64,000 nt of DNA from Cordilura impudica (taxonomy: Eukaryota; Arthropoda; Insecta; Diptera; Scathophagidae): NCBI GenBank assembly GCA_963682025.1, contig OY821519.1, positions 13,898,047-13,962,046 on the forward strand, given 5' to 3'. The translations under genes were made by a program, and so were the position numbers. Under the pieces are notes generated by a model. The model ran no database searches and had not been told where the DNA came from. It saw nothing but the letters and a program-made list of their open reading frames with translations. This document shows, one piece after another, positions 43,590-53,399 of the stretch (the first letter of the stretch is position 1; each line of letters begins with the position of its first letter).

Positions 43590-46500
43590 ATGTCAGGATT
43601 TGATAGAAACATTGAAACAAGTATCTGTAATATTAATAAGCTAGAAATAGAGCATCATTTAAAATAATTGTTCCTGAATACCTATTTGAACAAATCGTAG
43701 ATGCCAGTTTTTGGCCTAAACACGCATTAATATGTGAATTTTTATATAGAGAAGAAGATAATGTTCGGCTTTCCAAATCCGCTGATCAAAATCCAAAAAA
43801 CTAATATACATCTTGTATCAAAACGTTAGAGGTATGAATTCAAAACTTTCGTCAATTTATTGTAATACCTTTGGCTTCAATAATCATATTATTATATTAA
43901 CGGAGACCTGCCTCAGTAAAAAAGTTAATAACTCTGGAATTTTTTGCCTTAAAAATCAAATTTTCAGAAAAGATAGAGAAAGTTGTGAAAGAATTGAATC
44001 TGAAAAAAATAATAATCAGTGTAATAATGTAATAAAAAAGTCTGGTGGCGGCGTATTGGTTGCTATACTAAACTAATTTTCGTCTGAAGAAATTATCTTA
44101 AACGATTTTTTACATATTGAGATTATACGTGTTTTAGCTAAAATTAATAACAGGTCTCCGCTTTCTGTTTATGACGATCATCTGAAAGCTGTTGATTTAA
44201 TCCAAAATTATATAAAACCATCTGATTTATTAATGTTAATTGGAGATTTTAACATGCCGTCTACATCCTGGAAAGCTGATCCTGACACCAATTATTTATT
44301 TCCATCTCATTGTTCCGATTCTTCAGCTGCATTTATTCATGGTTTATTGGAAAATTGTCTTTTCCAAGTCAACTCCGTCACAAATGCATTTGGTAGACTG
44401 TTGGACCTTATTTTCGTTAATGAACCTAATGACTTTTCAATATTGCGGCATAGCCCTATTTCTAATACGGAAGATATATACCATCCAACACTTGAGATAT
44501 CTTGCTTTTGTTCCTATCCTCTTCATAAAAAAAAGTTAACTCACAGTGATAAAATCTTTTGCTTTAATAAAACTAATTACCAAGATTTACAACTCCATCT
44601 ATTCCAAATTGACTGGATTAATGTGTTATCTCGTTGCAATGATAACTTGGACTTGTGTTTGCATACATTTTATCATCACCTCTTTGAATGTTTCTCGGTA
44701 TCTGTACCTAAAATATTACCTCCTAAATCGAATGGTCCTCCTTGGAATACAAAACATCCATCTCAACCTAAAAATCAGAAAAACAAAATGTACAAAAATT
44801 ATAGAAAATATGGAACATTGATAGATTATATGAAATACTCGTTATCAAGATCGGAATTTATTATTGCTAATCAACTGGCCTATAATAACTATTTAATTAA
44901 AGTAAGAAATAATCTAAAAAATAATCCTAAATCATTTTATAAATTTATTAATTCTAAAAGACGTACTGAGGACTTTCCTTCGGTTATGAAGTACGGTGAT
45001 TTAGAATCTTCAGATGATAACTCCATAAGTAATATGTTTGCAGACTTTTTTGCATCAACTTATTCTTCGACAGTATTTAATAGCAATAATCTGTATCCAT
45101 ACATAATATTGGAATCTTCAATTATTAATATACCATCCATCAATCAACATACAGTTCTGAATGCCCAGACAAAATTGAAATTGTCGTATGCTGCTGGTCC
45201 TGACGGTGTTCCTAGTTGCATTTTAAAGCACTGCGCACATTTATTGTATATTCCTTTGAATTATATGTTTAACCTATCCCCTAAATTGGGTTACTTTACT
45301 CCCATTTGGAAAGAATCATTTATTATTCCCTTCTTTAAGTCTGGATCTAAAGCTGGTATTTCGAATTATAGAGGTATTGCTAAATTAAGTGCTATTCCAA
45401 AACTATTTGAAAAACTTATATATGACACGTTGGCACATCATGTGTCCTCTATCATATCTCCAACGCAACATGGATTCTGCAAATCACGCTCTACAATAAC
45501 AAATCTTTTGGAGCTTACAACTTTGGCAAATGATGGTTTTATTAATATGAAACAAACAGATGTTATTTATAATGATTTTAGCAAGGCATTTGATAAAGTA
45601 AATCATGATCTATTGTTGTTTAAGCTTGACCGTATAGGCTTTGGTATATTGCTGATAAAATGGCTTGGATCATATTTAAAAGACAGAACACAATATATTA
45701 AGTTTCGTAACTCGTATTCCAACAACATAAAAGTATTTTATTATTGATATTGATCGTTTAACTACTTGGTGTAATCTTAATCTAAATGTCAAAAAATGCA
45801 AATATATGATTTTTACAGGATCAATTCCAATTAATGGTCTGTTTATCATGAATAATGCTGCGCTTGATTTAGTGGATTCATTCATCGACCTTGGCGTACT
45901 TCTGGATAAAAAATTTGACTTCAGAAGTCATATTTCGCTAAAGCTACTGGTGTACTTGGATTCATTAAACGGTGAGCTAAAGAGTTTTCGGATCCGTATA
46001 CGACAAAACAATTGTTTACTACCTTGGTAAGACCAATACTCGAATATGGGTCTGTAGTCTGGGATCAGCAATATCATATACATTCGAACAAAATTGAATC
46101 AGTTCAAAAACAATTTTTGTTATTTTGTCTTCGTGGTTTGAGCTGGGATCCTAATATGAGGTTGCCATCTTATGAAAATCGTCTGGCTCTAATTAAGCTT
46201 CCTACATTGAAAAGTCGCAGACATATGCTAAATGTTACTTTCCTGCTAAAACTGTTAAATAGTAATAGTGAATTTCTTATCAACAAAGTCAACATAAATA
46301 TCCCTTTTCGATCATCAAGAAATTATAACTTTCTAACTATCAAATATTATTGTACAAACTATCCTAATTTTAATCCACTTCGTAGAATTTGTGATGAGTT
46401 TAATATGCTGTGTCAGTTTATTGATTTTAATAAAAGTTTGGTTATTGTGAGAAGTGATATTATATTACACTTAAATGCATTAAATTAACTGAATTAAATA

Positions 46501-46618
46501 AATGTTATATATCAATTTTGTTAAATGTTTAATTATATATATAAATTATAATATAAATGTATACTTTAAGTAGTCTGTAAGGATGATTCCATAGACTGAA
46601 TAAATAAATAAATAAATA
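43590..46618 (+). pseudogene. LINE pseudogene with deleted RT catalytic block
   Basis: In order: ORF1 C-terminus (VPEYLFEQIVDASFWPKHAL, ends near 43803); ORF2 start (43813-44076, YQNVRGMNSKLS, ILTETCL: APE endonuclease Glu motif); a stop and frameshift; endonuclease (LIGDFNMPSTSW at 44236; SNTEDIYHPT near 44460); RT fingers and palm (AAGPDGVPSCILKHC, NYRGIAKLSAIPKLFEKLI, QHGFCKSRSTITNL, YNDFSKAFDKVNHDLL with the first Asp). At about 45740 the sequence jumps from YIKFRNSYSN to LTTWCNLNLNVKKCK, so the GVPQGS...F/YADD block (about 70-80 residues) is deleted. Thumb and C-terminus follow to 46488 (LVRPILEYGSVVWDQQY). Tail (AATA)n at 46599-46616. Dead element. Confidence 0.85.
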
Positions 46619-46944
46619 GACGATTTCTTGTGACTGATGTTTTGTTCTACCGTTTTACCCCGATTTCTTTTTAGCCGTTTTGCAGATTTACAGATTTTTT
46701 AATTTTTTCCTTTGTTTTGAGTAGATTGCATTTAAAGCTGCTACTAACACATACATAAAATTATACAATGCTATGTGTGTGTTTATTAAATTTGTTAATG
46801 TGTTTGTAATGAAAATGAGTTTGTTTTGTGTGTTGATTTGTGAATTGGCTACAATTGATTAGCATACTTTTGGGGTTTTTATTTAATGTAAAAATAAAAT
46901 TTCCTAGAATTTGCGCTCGAATTTCGAGGGCTGGAAATTGCTAG
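46619..46944 (+). mobile_element. Non-autonomous Helitron, copy B
   Basis: Starts within CGATTTCTTGTGACTGATGT directly after the LINE tail (the TCTATA.. tip is lost) and ends with the hairpin AATTTC-gagggctg-GAAATT followed by CTAG (46941-46944) and a flanking T. About 326 bp. Hairpin plus CTAG is the Helitron 3' signature. Confidence 0.72.
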
Positions 46945-46957
46945 TATATGTATATTA

Positions 46958-47782
46958 AGGTGACAGCTTTTTTTTTACTTGGAATTTCAAGACGTGCGGG
47001 TCGGCTTATTGTGACACTGGATCTTAAACTTTAGTGAGCAAAATTTGAGCCAAATCGGAAAATGATTTCTGAACGCGCATTGAGTTCAAAATTCAAATAT
47101 GTATTTATATGTAAAAATTATCAAAAAAATCGTTTTTCACAAAAATTTTGATATTATTAATTGCATTTTAATTAAACTAATTATTAAACTATAATCTAGA
47201 GTAAATTATCTTTCTTATAAAGCAACAAAATGCATTATGGGTTGAAAAACAGCCAAGTTATATCCAGTTCCCCAGGCAATAAATGCGCCGCAGACCACTT
47301 TATTAAGAAAAGCGAGCTCACATTTTTAAAGACATTGAAATAATTTACAACAACAATATTTTTGCATTCTACTGATCCAAAAAGTATTTTGCATATCGTC
47401 TATTGTTATGCCCTTCTAAATTAATGTCAAACGGTACGTATTTTTTAGCACTATTTCAAAATCTCCAATTTTATTTTTTCAAAAATTTTGTTCAAGAAAT
47501 TTACCGAAATTAACGATTGGACTTTAAGGTCTTATTAAATAAATACATGTGATTAAAAATGCCAAATATTGTGATTTTATATACTTTTTCAACTGTTAGG
47601 CTACATTTTGTTGATGTTTTCATATTTCAAATATCTTTTGTCAAATTGTTATACTACTTGATATACGTTCTCAATCTTGTAAATGATGGTTAAATTGAAA
47701 TACTATAAACTGTCCATCTTCAAGCTCAAATGTCAAATTTAAAGAGATTTGTATTTTTTTTAAACAAAATATCGAAATAATA
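46958..47782 (+). mobile_element. Unclassified transposon (GTAGGGTGACAGC family), copy 2, partial
   Basis: AAGGTGACAGC tip at 46961, then GGAATTTCAAGACGTGCGGG and onwards collinear with the inverse of 40115-36660 of the first copy minus its LINE. Here the LINE target reads through uninterrupted (AAGCGAGCTCACAT with CCGCAGACCACTTTATTAAG), giving an empty-site confirmation. It is broken at 47782 by the mariner element; a weak continuation after 49087 is possible. Confidence 0.7.
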
Positions 47783-49086
47783 AAGGGTCCGCCAAATAAC
47801 TTTTTTTTTTTTTGAAAATGCTATAAAAAAAACTACTGAATATTATCTCAAATTTCTTTTTTTATTTGAAAGTACAATCCTTCCGGTTAATAATGGAAAA
47901 TAATTTCATTCAAATGGCTGCCTAGGCTGGCCATGCAGTAGCCTACACGATCGGTCCAATTTTTAAGCACATTATCGATTGTGTGCAGCTGTATTTCACC
48001 AATGGCTTCACGAATATTGTCCTTTAAAGCGTCAATTGTCTCTGGCTTGTTGGCGTAACACTCGTCTTTGAGGGCACCCCACAAATAAGAGTCCGACGGT
48101 GTCAAATCGCAGCTCCGAGGTGGCCAAACGACATCAGCTCTGCGGCTGATAATGCGATCTTCAAAAACAGGGCGCAAAACATAAAGTGTAGCTTCGGCTG
48201 TGTGGCACGTAGCGCCGTCCTGTTGAAAGCAAATGTTGCCAATATCCTCCTCTTCAATTTTTGTGAACAAAAATTCGTTCAACATGGCCCGATAGCGATC
48301 GCGATTGACTGTAACGGCCACTCCTTGCTCATTTTCGAAGAAAAATGGCCCAATTATGCCTCTGGACCAAAATCCGCACCAAACAGTGACTCGTTTTGGG
48401 TGTATCGGCTTTTCAATGTATGCGTGCGGGTCTTCTGTGCCACAAATGCGAAAATTTTGCTTGTTTACATACCCGCCAAGATCAAAATGAGCTTCATCTG
48501 AAAAGATGATTTTTTTTTGGCAAAATCGGCATCTTCTGTAAGTCGATCGCAGGCCCACTTAGCGAAGCGAAAACGCATTGGATGGTCAGTTGGCTTCAAC
48601 TCCTGAACCAATTGGACTTTGTATGGCGTCATACCAAGGTCTTTATGCAAAATTCGTCTCCATGATGCCTCCGAAATGTTCAATTCTTGAGAACGACGGT
48701 GAATTGATGTTGATGGCGCTTCACGCACACTTTCTGCCACAGCAGCAATATTCTCGGGTGTACGCACTGTTTTTGGCTTTTCACGTTTTGGTTTATCGAT
48801 GAGGATGCCAGTTTATTTCACTTTTTTCACAAGATAATGAACATACGGAGCTGATGGTGCTTCTCTTCTTCCAAAATCCGTACGCAATTTTCGCACACAT
48901 TCTGCAACATTACCATGATTTTCAAAGTAATGTCGCAATATTTCCCAGAGTTGTTCAAGCGTATACACAACCATATTCGTTCAGCAGAAGGATAAAACTA
49001 ATTATCTGTCAAATAAAACATGAGCTAAGTGTTACCATTCACGAAATAAGCACTAGTTGAAAAAAAACGTTAGATAGCGGACCCTT
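47783..49086 (-). mobile_element. Mariner element, rosa (DD41D) group, 1304 bp
   Basis: Terminal inverted repeats AAGGGTCCGC at both ends, continuing imperfectly (CAAATAAC/TATCTAACG then T-run), flanked by the TA duplication (47781-47782, 49087-49088). The transposase inside has 41 residues between the second and third catalytic Asp, placing it in the DD41D/rosa group of mariners. It inserted into the older GTAGGGTGACAGC transposon. Confidence 0.88.
47887..48974 (-). pseudogene. rosa-type mariner transposase pseudogene
   Basis: From ATG at 48974: MVVYTLEQLWEILRHYFENH, an N-terminal helix-turn-helix part (NVAECVRKLRTDFGRREAP), an in-frame TAA where most homologues have a sense codon (KKVK-stop-TG, about 48810), the second HTH (NISEASWRRILHKDLGMTPY), a frameshift in a T run near 48515, then the catalytic domain: IIFSDEAHFDL (first Asp), CFQQDGATCHTAEA (second Asp), CDLTPSDSYLWGALKDE (third Asp). 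The C-terminus LGSHLNEIIFHY is complete at 47887. Only two disabling lesions over ~362 codons imply a fairly recent death. It would catalyse TA-specific cut-and-paste. Confidence 0.88.
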
Positions 49087-49088
49087 TA

Positions 49089-49465
49089 CTTGTCGATTGA
49101 TTTGCCACAATATCTATTAAGAAATAGTCATACTAATCATGAATGATATGGGGAAAATGTGATTTTTAAGGCGCTGGATGCACTTTTTTCGGGTAGGTTT
49201 GTTCCGCTTTTTTGTTCTCCTATTCAATATCTATAGCCTTGTTTTAGAGACAAAAGAAATATTCCGTACGGTTACCGAAGTATAACCGTGTTAAAATATA
49301 GAAAAGGTGATAAAAATCCACCTTGAGCAAAAAATTCGTATGGCCATTAAATTATAATGGCAGCCAACTAGACAAAACTAATGATGCAGAAGTTCTTATT
49401 TTTGGGGCTACTTTTAGGTGCAATTCTCAGAATTGAGTCCCAAATCAATGAGCTGAAAAATGTTT
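49089..49465. other. Spacer between mariner and U6
   Basis: No gene recognised. It may include the remainder of the interrupted GTAGGGTGACAGC transposon, but the alignment is weak. Confidence 0.45.
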
Positions 49466-49515
49466 AAAAATGTGCAACACTTCACGATTTTGCGTGTCAT
49501 CCTTGCGCAGGGGCC

Positions 49516-49554
<39 letters not shown>

Positions 49555-49572
49555 ATCTGCCGAAGCAAGAAC
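49466..49572 (-). ncRNA. U6: U6 spliceosomal snRNA
   Basis: The minus strand matches metazoan U6 over its whole length: GTTCTTGCTTCGGCAG at the 5' end, ACTAAAATTGGAACGATACA, the ACAGAG box (pairs the 5' splice site), AGATTAGCATGGCCCCTGCG including the AGC triad, CAAGGATGACACGCAAAATC, ending CACATTTTT, which doubles as the Pol III terminator. From memory of the fly sequence there are three substitutions: AGAACAT to AGATCAT near position 18, and GCGTTCC to GTGTTGC near the 3' end. Both catalytic elements are intact. A TATA box and PSE-like sequence sit at the right distance upstream, so this may be an expressed gene rather than a reverse-transcribed pseudogene; the substitutions leave that open. 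Confidence 0.88.
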
Positions 49573-49636
49573 CTTTATCAAATATTTTGTTTACATTTGT
49601 TATAAATAGTGCAAAAAGTCTAGATATTAATATGAA
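49573..49636 (-). promoter_or_regulatory. U6-type Pol III promoter (PSE-like + TATA), cut at -64 by a Helitron
   Basis: Relative to the U6 start at 49572, TTTATAA lies at -34 to -28 and TTAATATCTAGACTTTTTGC at about -58 to -39, the positions of the TATA box and PSEA in Drosophila U6 genes. A second copy of the same arrangement occurs at 50379-50449, showing that both motifs are conserved. The Helitron ends at -65, leaving the core elements but displacing anything upstream. Confidence 0.65.
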
Positions 49637-50009
49637 TTAGCAGATTCCAGCCCTCGAAATTCGAGTGTAAATTCTAGGAAATTTTATTTTTTCATTTAAT
49701 AAAGACCCTAAAAGTATTCTAATCAATTATAGCCAATTCACAAATCAACACAAAAACAAACTCATTTTCTTAACAAACACCTTACCAAATTTAATAAAAC
49801 ACACATAGCATATGTATAATTTTATGTATGTGCTAGTAGCAACTTTGAATGCAACTTCCTTAAAATAAAGGAAAAAATTTAAAAATCTGTAAACCTGCAA
49901 AACGGCTTAAAAGAAATACCTTTTAAATAATACACGTTTGGCCAAAATCGGGATAAAACGGTAGAACAAAACATCGGTCACAATAAATCGCCTAGTCTAT
50001 TAATATAGG
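49637..50009 (-). mobile_element. Non-autonomous Helitron, copy C, inserted upstream of U6
   Basis: Minus-strand 5' end CTATATTAATAGACTAGGCG (near 50009) and 3' end with hairpin AATTTC-gagggctg-GAAT followed by CTGCTAA (CTRR type) at 49637, then a flanking T. Shares the CTAGCACATACATAAAATTA and CGATTT(A/C)TTGTGACCGATG blocks with the other three copies. Confidence 0.75.
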
Positions 50010-50034
50010 TGGTTTTTTGTGTTAATTAATTTGT

Positions 50035-50230
50035 AAACTCTCCACACCAGAGGGTATATATTAGTTTGCCATTCCATTTGTAACACATCGAAAAATTAAT
50101 TTGCGACCACATAAAATATAGATGATCCTTCTAGCAGCTAGAGCCGATATAGCGACACCTATTTGTCCATTTGTCCATAGACTGTCTCTCTGTTAAAATC
50201 ACGCTCATTCACGAAATAAACCATTATTTG
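50035..50230 (-). mobile_element. DINE-like fragment (3' part, degraded)
   Basis: CCACACCAGAGGGTATATAT, TTTGCCATTCCATTTGTAA, ACATAAAATATAGATGAT and a decayed TATTTGTCCATTTGTCCATA microsatellite, in the order seen at 29283-29460. Confidence 0.6.
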
Positions 50231-50378
50231 GATATACTTAGGAGAATATTGTTTTTCATTATTTCGTGCAGGTTGGCGAAAATCGGGCAACATTGTGGCA
50301 ATTTATTACCTAAAATATGGTGACACCTCTAAAAATTCTAAAAATTTAGTGTGTTTGTTGTTATAATTTATTATAAAG

Positions 50379-50449
50379 TTTATCAAATTTGTTCAGCTTT
50401 ACATCTGTTCATATCTGTTATAAATAGTACAATGAGTCCAGATATTAAT
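50379..50449 (-). promoter_or_regulatory. Second U6-type promoter without a U6 body
   Basis: Minus-strand ATTAATATCTGGACTCATTG, TACTATTTATAACA and ATTTGATAAA align with the U6 upstream region (PSE-like, TATA and the stretch to about -2). Immediately past the expected start the sequence is unrelated (CTTTATAATAAATTATAAC). No U6 sequence is found downstream. It may be a relic of a tandem U6 copy or drive an unrecognised transcript. Confidence 0.55.
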
Positions 50450-50593
50450 TTAAACGTAAATCTCAGGTGGAGAGTCGCAAGATTCGGAGTAGCCTTATTT
50501 TACTGTCTTACTTGTTATTTTTTGGGTTTGCTGCTGCCTGAAAAAAATTACAACCTTATCAACAATATTTTTAGTGATGTATAAACATCTATA
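50450..50593. other. Degraded DINE tip
   Basis: GGTGGAGAGTCGCAAGATTC + GGAGTAGCC and TACTGTCTTACTTGTTATTT resemble a decayed family B 5' tip in inverse orientation. Confidence 0.4.
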
Positions 50594-51951
50594 CTAAGGT
50601 GGCTCTTAATAAAAAAAAGTGTCAAACTTTCGGTCAAACCCCCCTAGAAATATGCAAATAGCAAAAAAAAAATGAGAAATGCAAAGTTTTGGGCCAATCA
50701 AAAAACATTTAGAGGTGGCTCAATGCGAGTGAAAATTTCAAGTGTGTTTATATGGGGAAAATATGACTTTTTTCAAATTTTGCGCATATTTCGTTCTATA
50801 GTTTAATTTTTCCGACAAGTTGTTACATAATTCGGGATCAGTATTAAATTATACCTTCAAAAAGCTACAAAACTTCAAAATCGAACAAAACAACGCTAAA
50901 AAAAAACTAGCTCATGAAGTTTGATGGCATTTTTTCAACTTCAGAAATTGATTAAAGCCATAATTTCTTTTTTGTCTCTATACTTATAAGGACTCAGATG
51001 TGAAATATTATTTTATTACCACGTTGGTAACCTATTACGCATCGAGACCGAAAATGGGAAATTTTTTTGTCAAACTTTTGAAAACTCCTTTTTCAAGTTT
51101 TAAAAAGTTTTCTTAAACAAAATTTAAAAAACTGGATCTAAAACTTTACGGTTTTGTTAAAAACATGTTACAAATTAACTGTGTGAATTTTGAAGTAAAT
51201 TTCTATCCCAGGATTTTTTTGACAAGGATTTTATTTTTGCGGATTTGGAGAAAAATGGTATTTTAGTATTATTCTGTAAATGTACTCTTTCTAAATACTT
51301 TGTATCAAAAATTCATCACTTTTCTTCTGTTAAATGTTATATTTCATCTTAATAGCCTAGGGTTTCGGAAAAAAATAATATGACCCCATTAACCCTTTTT
51401 GAATTGGGGTCACATATGAACCCTAGCTAATAAAAGACAATTTATTTAAAAAATTCTAATATTTTGTAAGTACTGTTGAATTTTTAGATGCGACGCTTAA
51501 AATATAATAACCAATATAATATAATAACCAAAGAAATTATGGCTTTAATCAATTTCTCAAAGTTGAAAAAAATGCCATCAAATTTCATGAGCTAGTTTTT
51601 TTTAGCACAAAAGTGGTCTTTGGCATTTGCTATTTCTTGGCGAGGTCTTGCTCGATTTTGAAGTTTTATAGCTTTTTGAAAGGATAATTTAATGCTGATC
51701 CCGAGTTATATAACAACTTGTCGGAAAAATTAAACTATAGAACGAAATTTGTGCAAAATCTGAAAAAAAGTCATATTTTCCCCATATAAACACACTTGAA
51801 ATTTTCAATCGCGTTGAGGCACGACTAAGTGTTTTTTTGATTGGCCCAAAACTTTGTATTTCTCAGTTTTTTTTCTCTTCGCATATTTCTAGGGGGTTTG
51901 ACCGAGAGTTTGAACATTTTTTTCCCTCCATATAATGAAGGGCCACCCTAA
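50594..51951. mobile_element. Element X, copy 2, with ~420-bp terminal inverted repeats
   Basis: Left end CTAAGGTGGCTCTTAAT; right end ATGAAGGGCCACCCTAA. 50594-51000 is the inverse complement of 51530-51951 (for example AACTTGTCGGAAAAATTAAA and its inverse). The centre holds GGGGTCATATGTRAACCC near 51410. The first 900 bp are inverse to copy 1 (19720-20655). No coding frame. Long inverted arms make it foldback-like. Confidence 0.7.
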
Positions 51952-51954
51952 TCT

Positions 51955-52585
51955 TTACGCTCAGGGGGGGGGGGTAAAAATCTATTAACAATTCAATCAC
52001 AAAAACAGCGTAAGAGCTAAAAAGTAAGACAAAAACGGTTTGAGGTATGAGTGGATTGGTGAAAAGATTATGATAAATAATTGTTTAAGCTAATTCAACA
52101 AACTTTTGCTGTAAAATTTAACCATATAAACGTATAACATATATCTAATTCAACAAACCCCCAAAGTTACAACCAAAGCTCCTGCAGTTGTTTGCTATAA
52201 ATAATACATAGATGGCACTTGCTGTTGAATTTTACAAAATTGCAGTTGGTGTAGTTTGTTATTCCATTATTTTTATGAAATATATTCGTGTTGACGTGCA
52301 AATGTCATAAATAAAATAAATTGTAAATATTAAACTTGAATCTTGAGAGCTGTTTATTTGTTTTTATAAAATAAACTATAAATAAAAATATTTAAAAAAA
52401 AATCAATGTGAGACCGATCACATCTAGTAATTAAAGATATTTAATTATTTCATTATTATTAATTAAATATTTTAATTTTTAATTATTTCATTATTATTAA
52501 TTAATTATTTAATTATTATTAATTAATTAATAAATTATTTTTAATTTCTAGATGTTTACACATCTCCCGAGTGATCGGACTCACA
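51955..52585 (+). mobile_element. Repeat family Y, copy 3
   Basis: TTTACGCTCAGGGGGGGGGG + TAAAAATCTATT at the left, CTCCTGCAGTTGTTTGCTAT in the middle (as in copy 1 near 4430), ATGTTTACACATCTCCCGAG and TGATCGGACTCACAT at the right. The interior is short, with TTAATTATTTAATTATTA repeats near 52440-52540 instead of the heptamer array. Confidence 0.7.
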
Positions 52586-53399
52586 TTGATTTTTATTCTA
52601 GTTGACTGGGTGGGGAGTCAACTAAAAAATTTACTTTTTGGGAATTCGGCCCATTTGAAAATTTAATCATATTTTATATTTCATATATTTAGCTAAGTTC
52701 TCATTTAAGTTATAAGTTATATTTATTGAGCCTTTTTAATACAATAATAGAAACTTAAACATAAAAATAACAAGAGAGTAAATAACTTGACACTATAAAG
52801 TATTATCTTAATTACAACAAATTTGAACAGCACCATGCTTAATCGATGAAATTATTACAATTTTAATGAAAAGTAAGTGTGAGTAAAATGCTCTTGCCCC
52901 CGGAGCTAACATATCTGAAGATAAAATAAATATATAATCTTAAAACTACGACTTAAATATAAACTAAAAACTTAAAGAAATTAACAAAAATCACAACAAA
53001 ATAATATATGATAATAAAAATATACTATCCTCTATGAGTACCTGGTGTATTTTTTATATAAAAATTAGCGGATAAATTTGTATTCAAATCAAAATTTGGA
53101 GGAATTTCATTAATATAGCCATTAGGTGATAAGTAGTTTGTATTTGACCAACTAAAATTTCTTGTTCAATAAAAATATTTTTTGTTTGTTAGATTTAGTC
53201 ATTTTTCAGACATATTGCAATTACTGCAAATTATAATTTTGTTTAAATGGTGCGTGGTAAAGAAGAAGAAAGCATATATTTCAAAAATTCATAACTGCAC
53301 TGTATTCTTAATCGGACCGGTTTCTGGCATTTCAGCCTTCATCAGCGATTTATTGAACATTGTGATAATTGTTATGTTTTTTAATTGAATAGATTGTTT
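52586..53399. other. AT-rich intergenic sequence
   Basis: The 68-codon frame at 53182-53388 has no recognisable domain. Confidence 0.5.
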
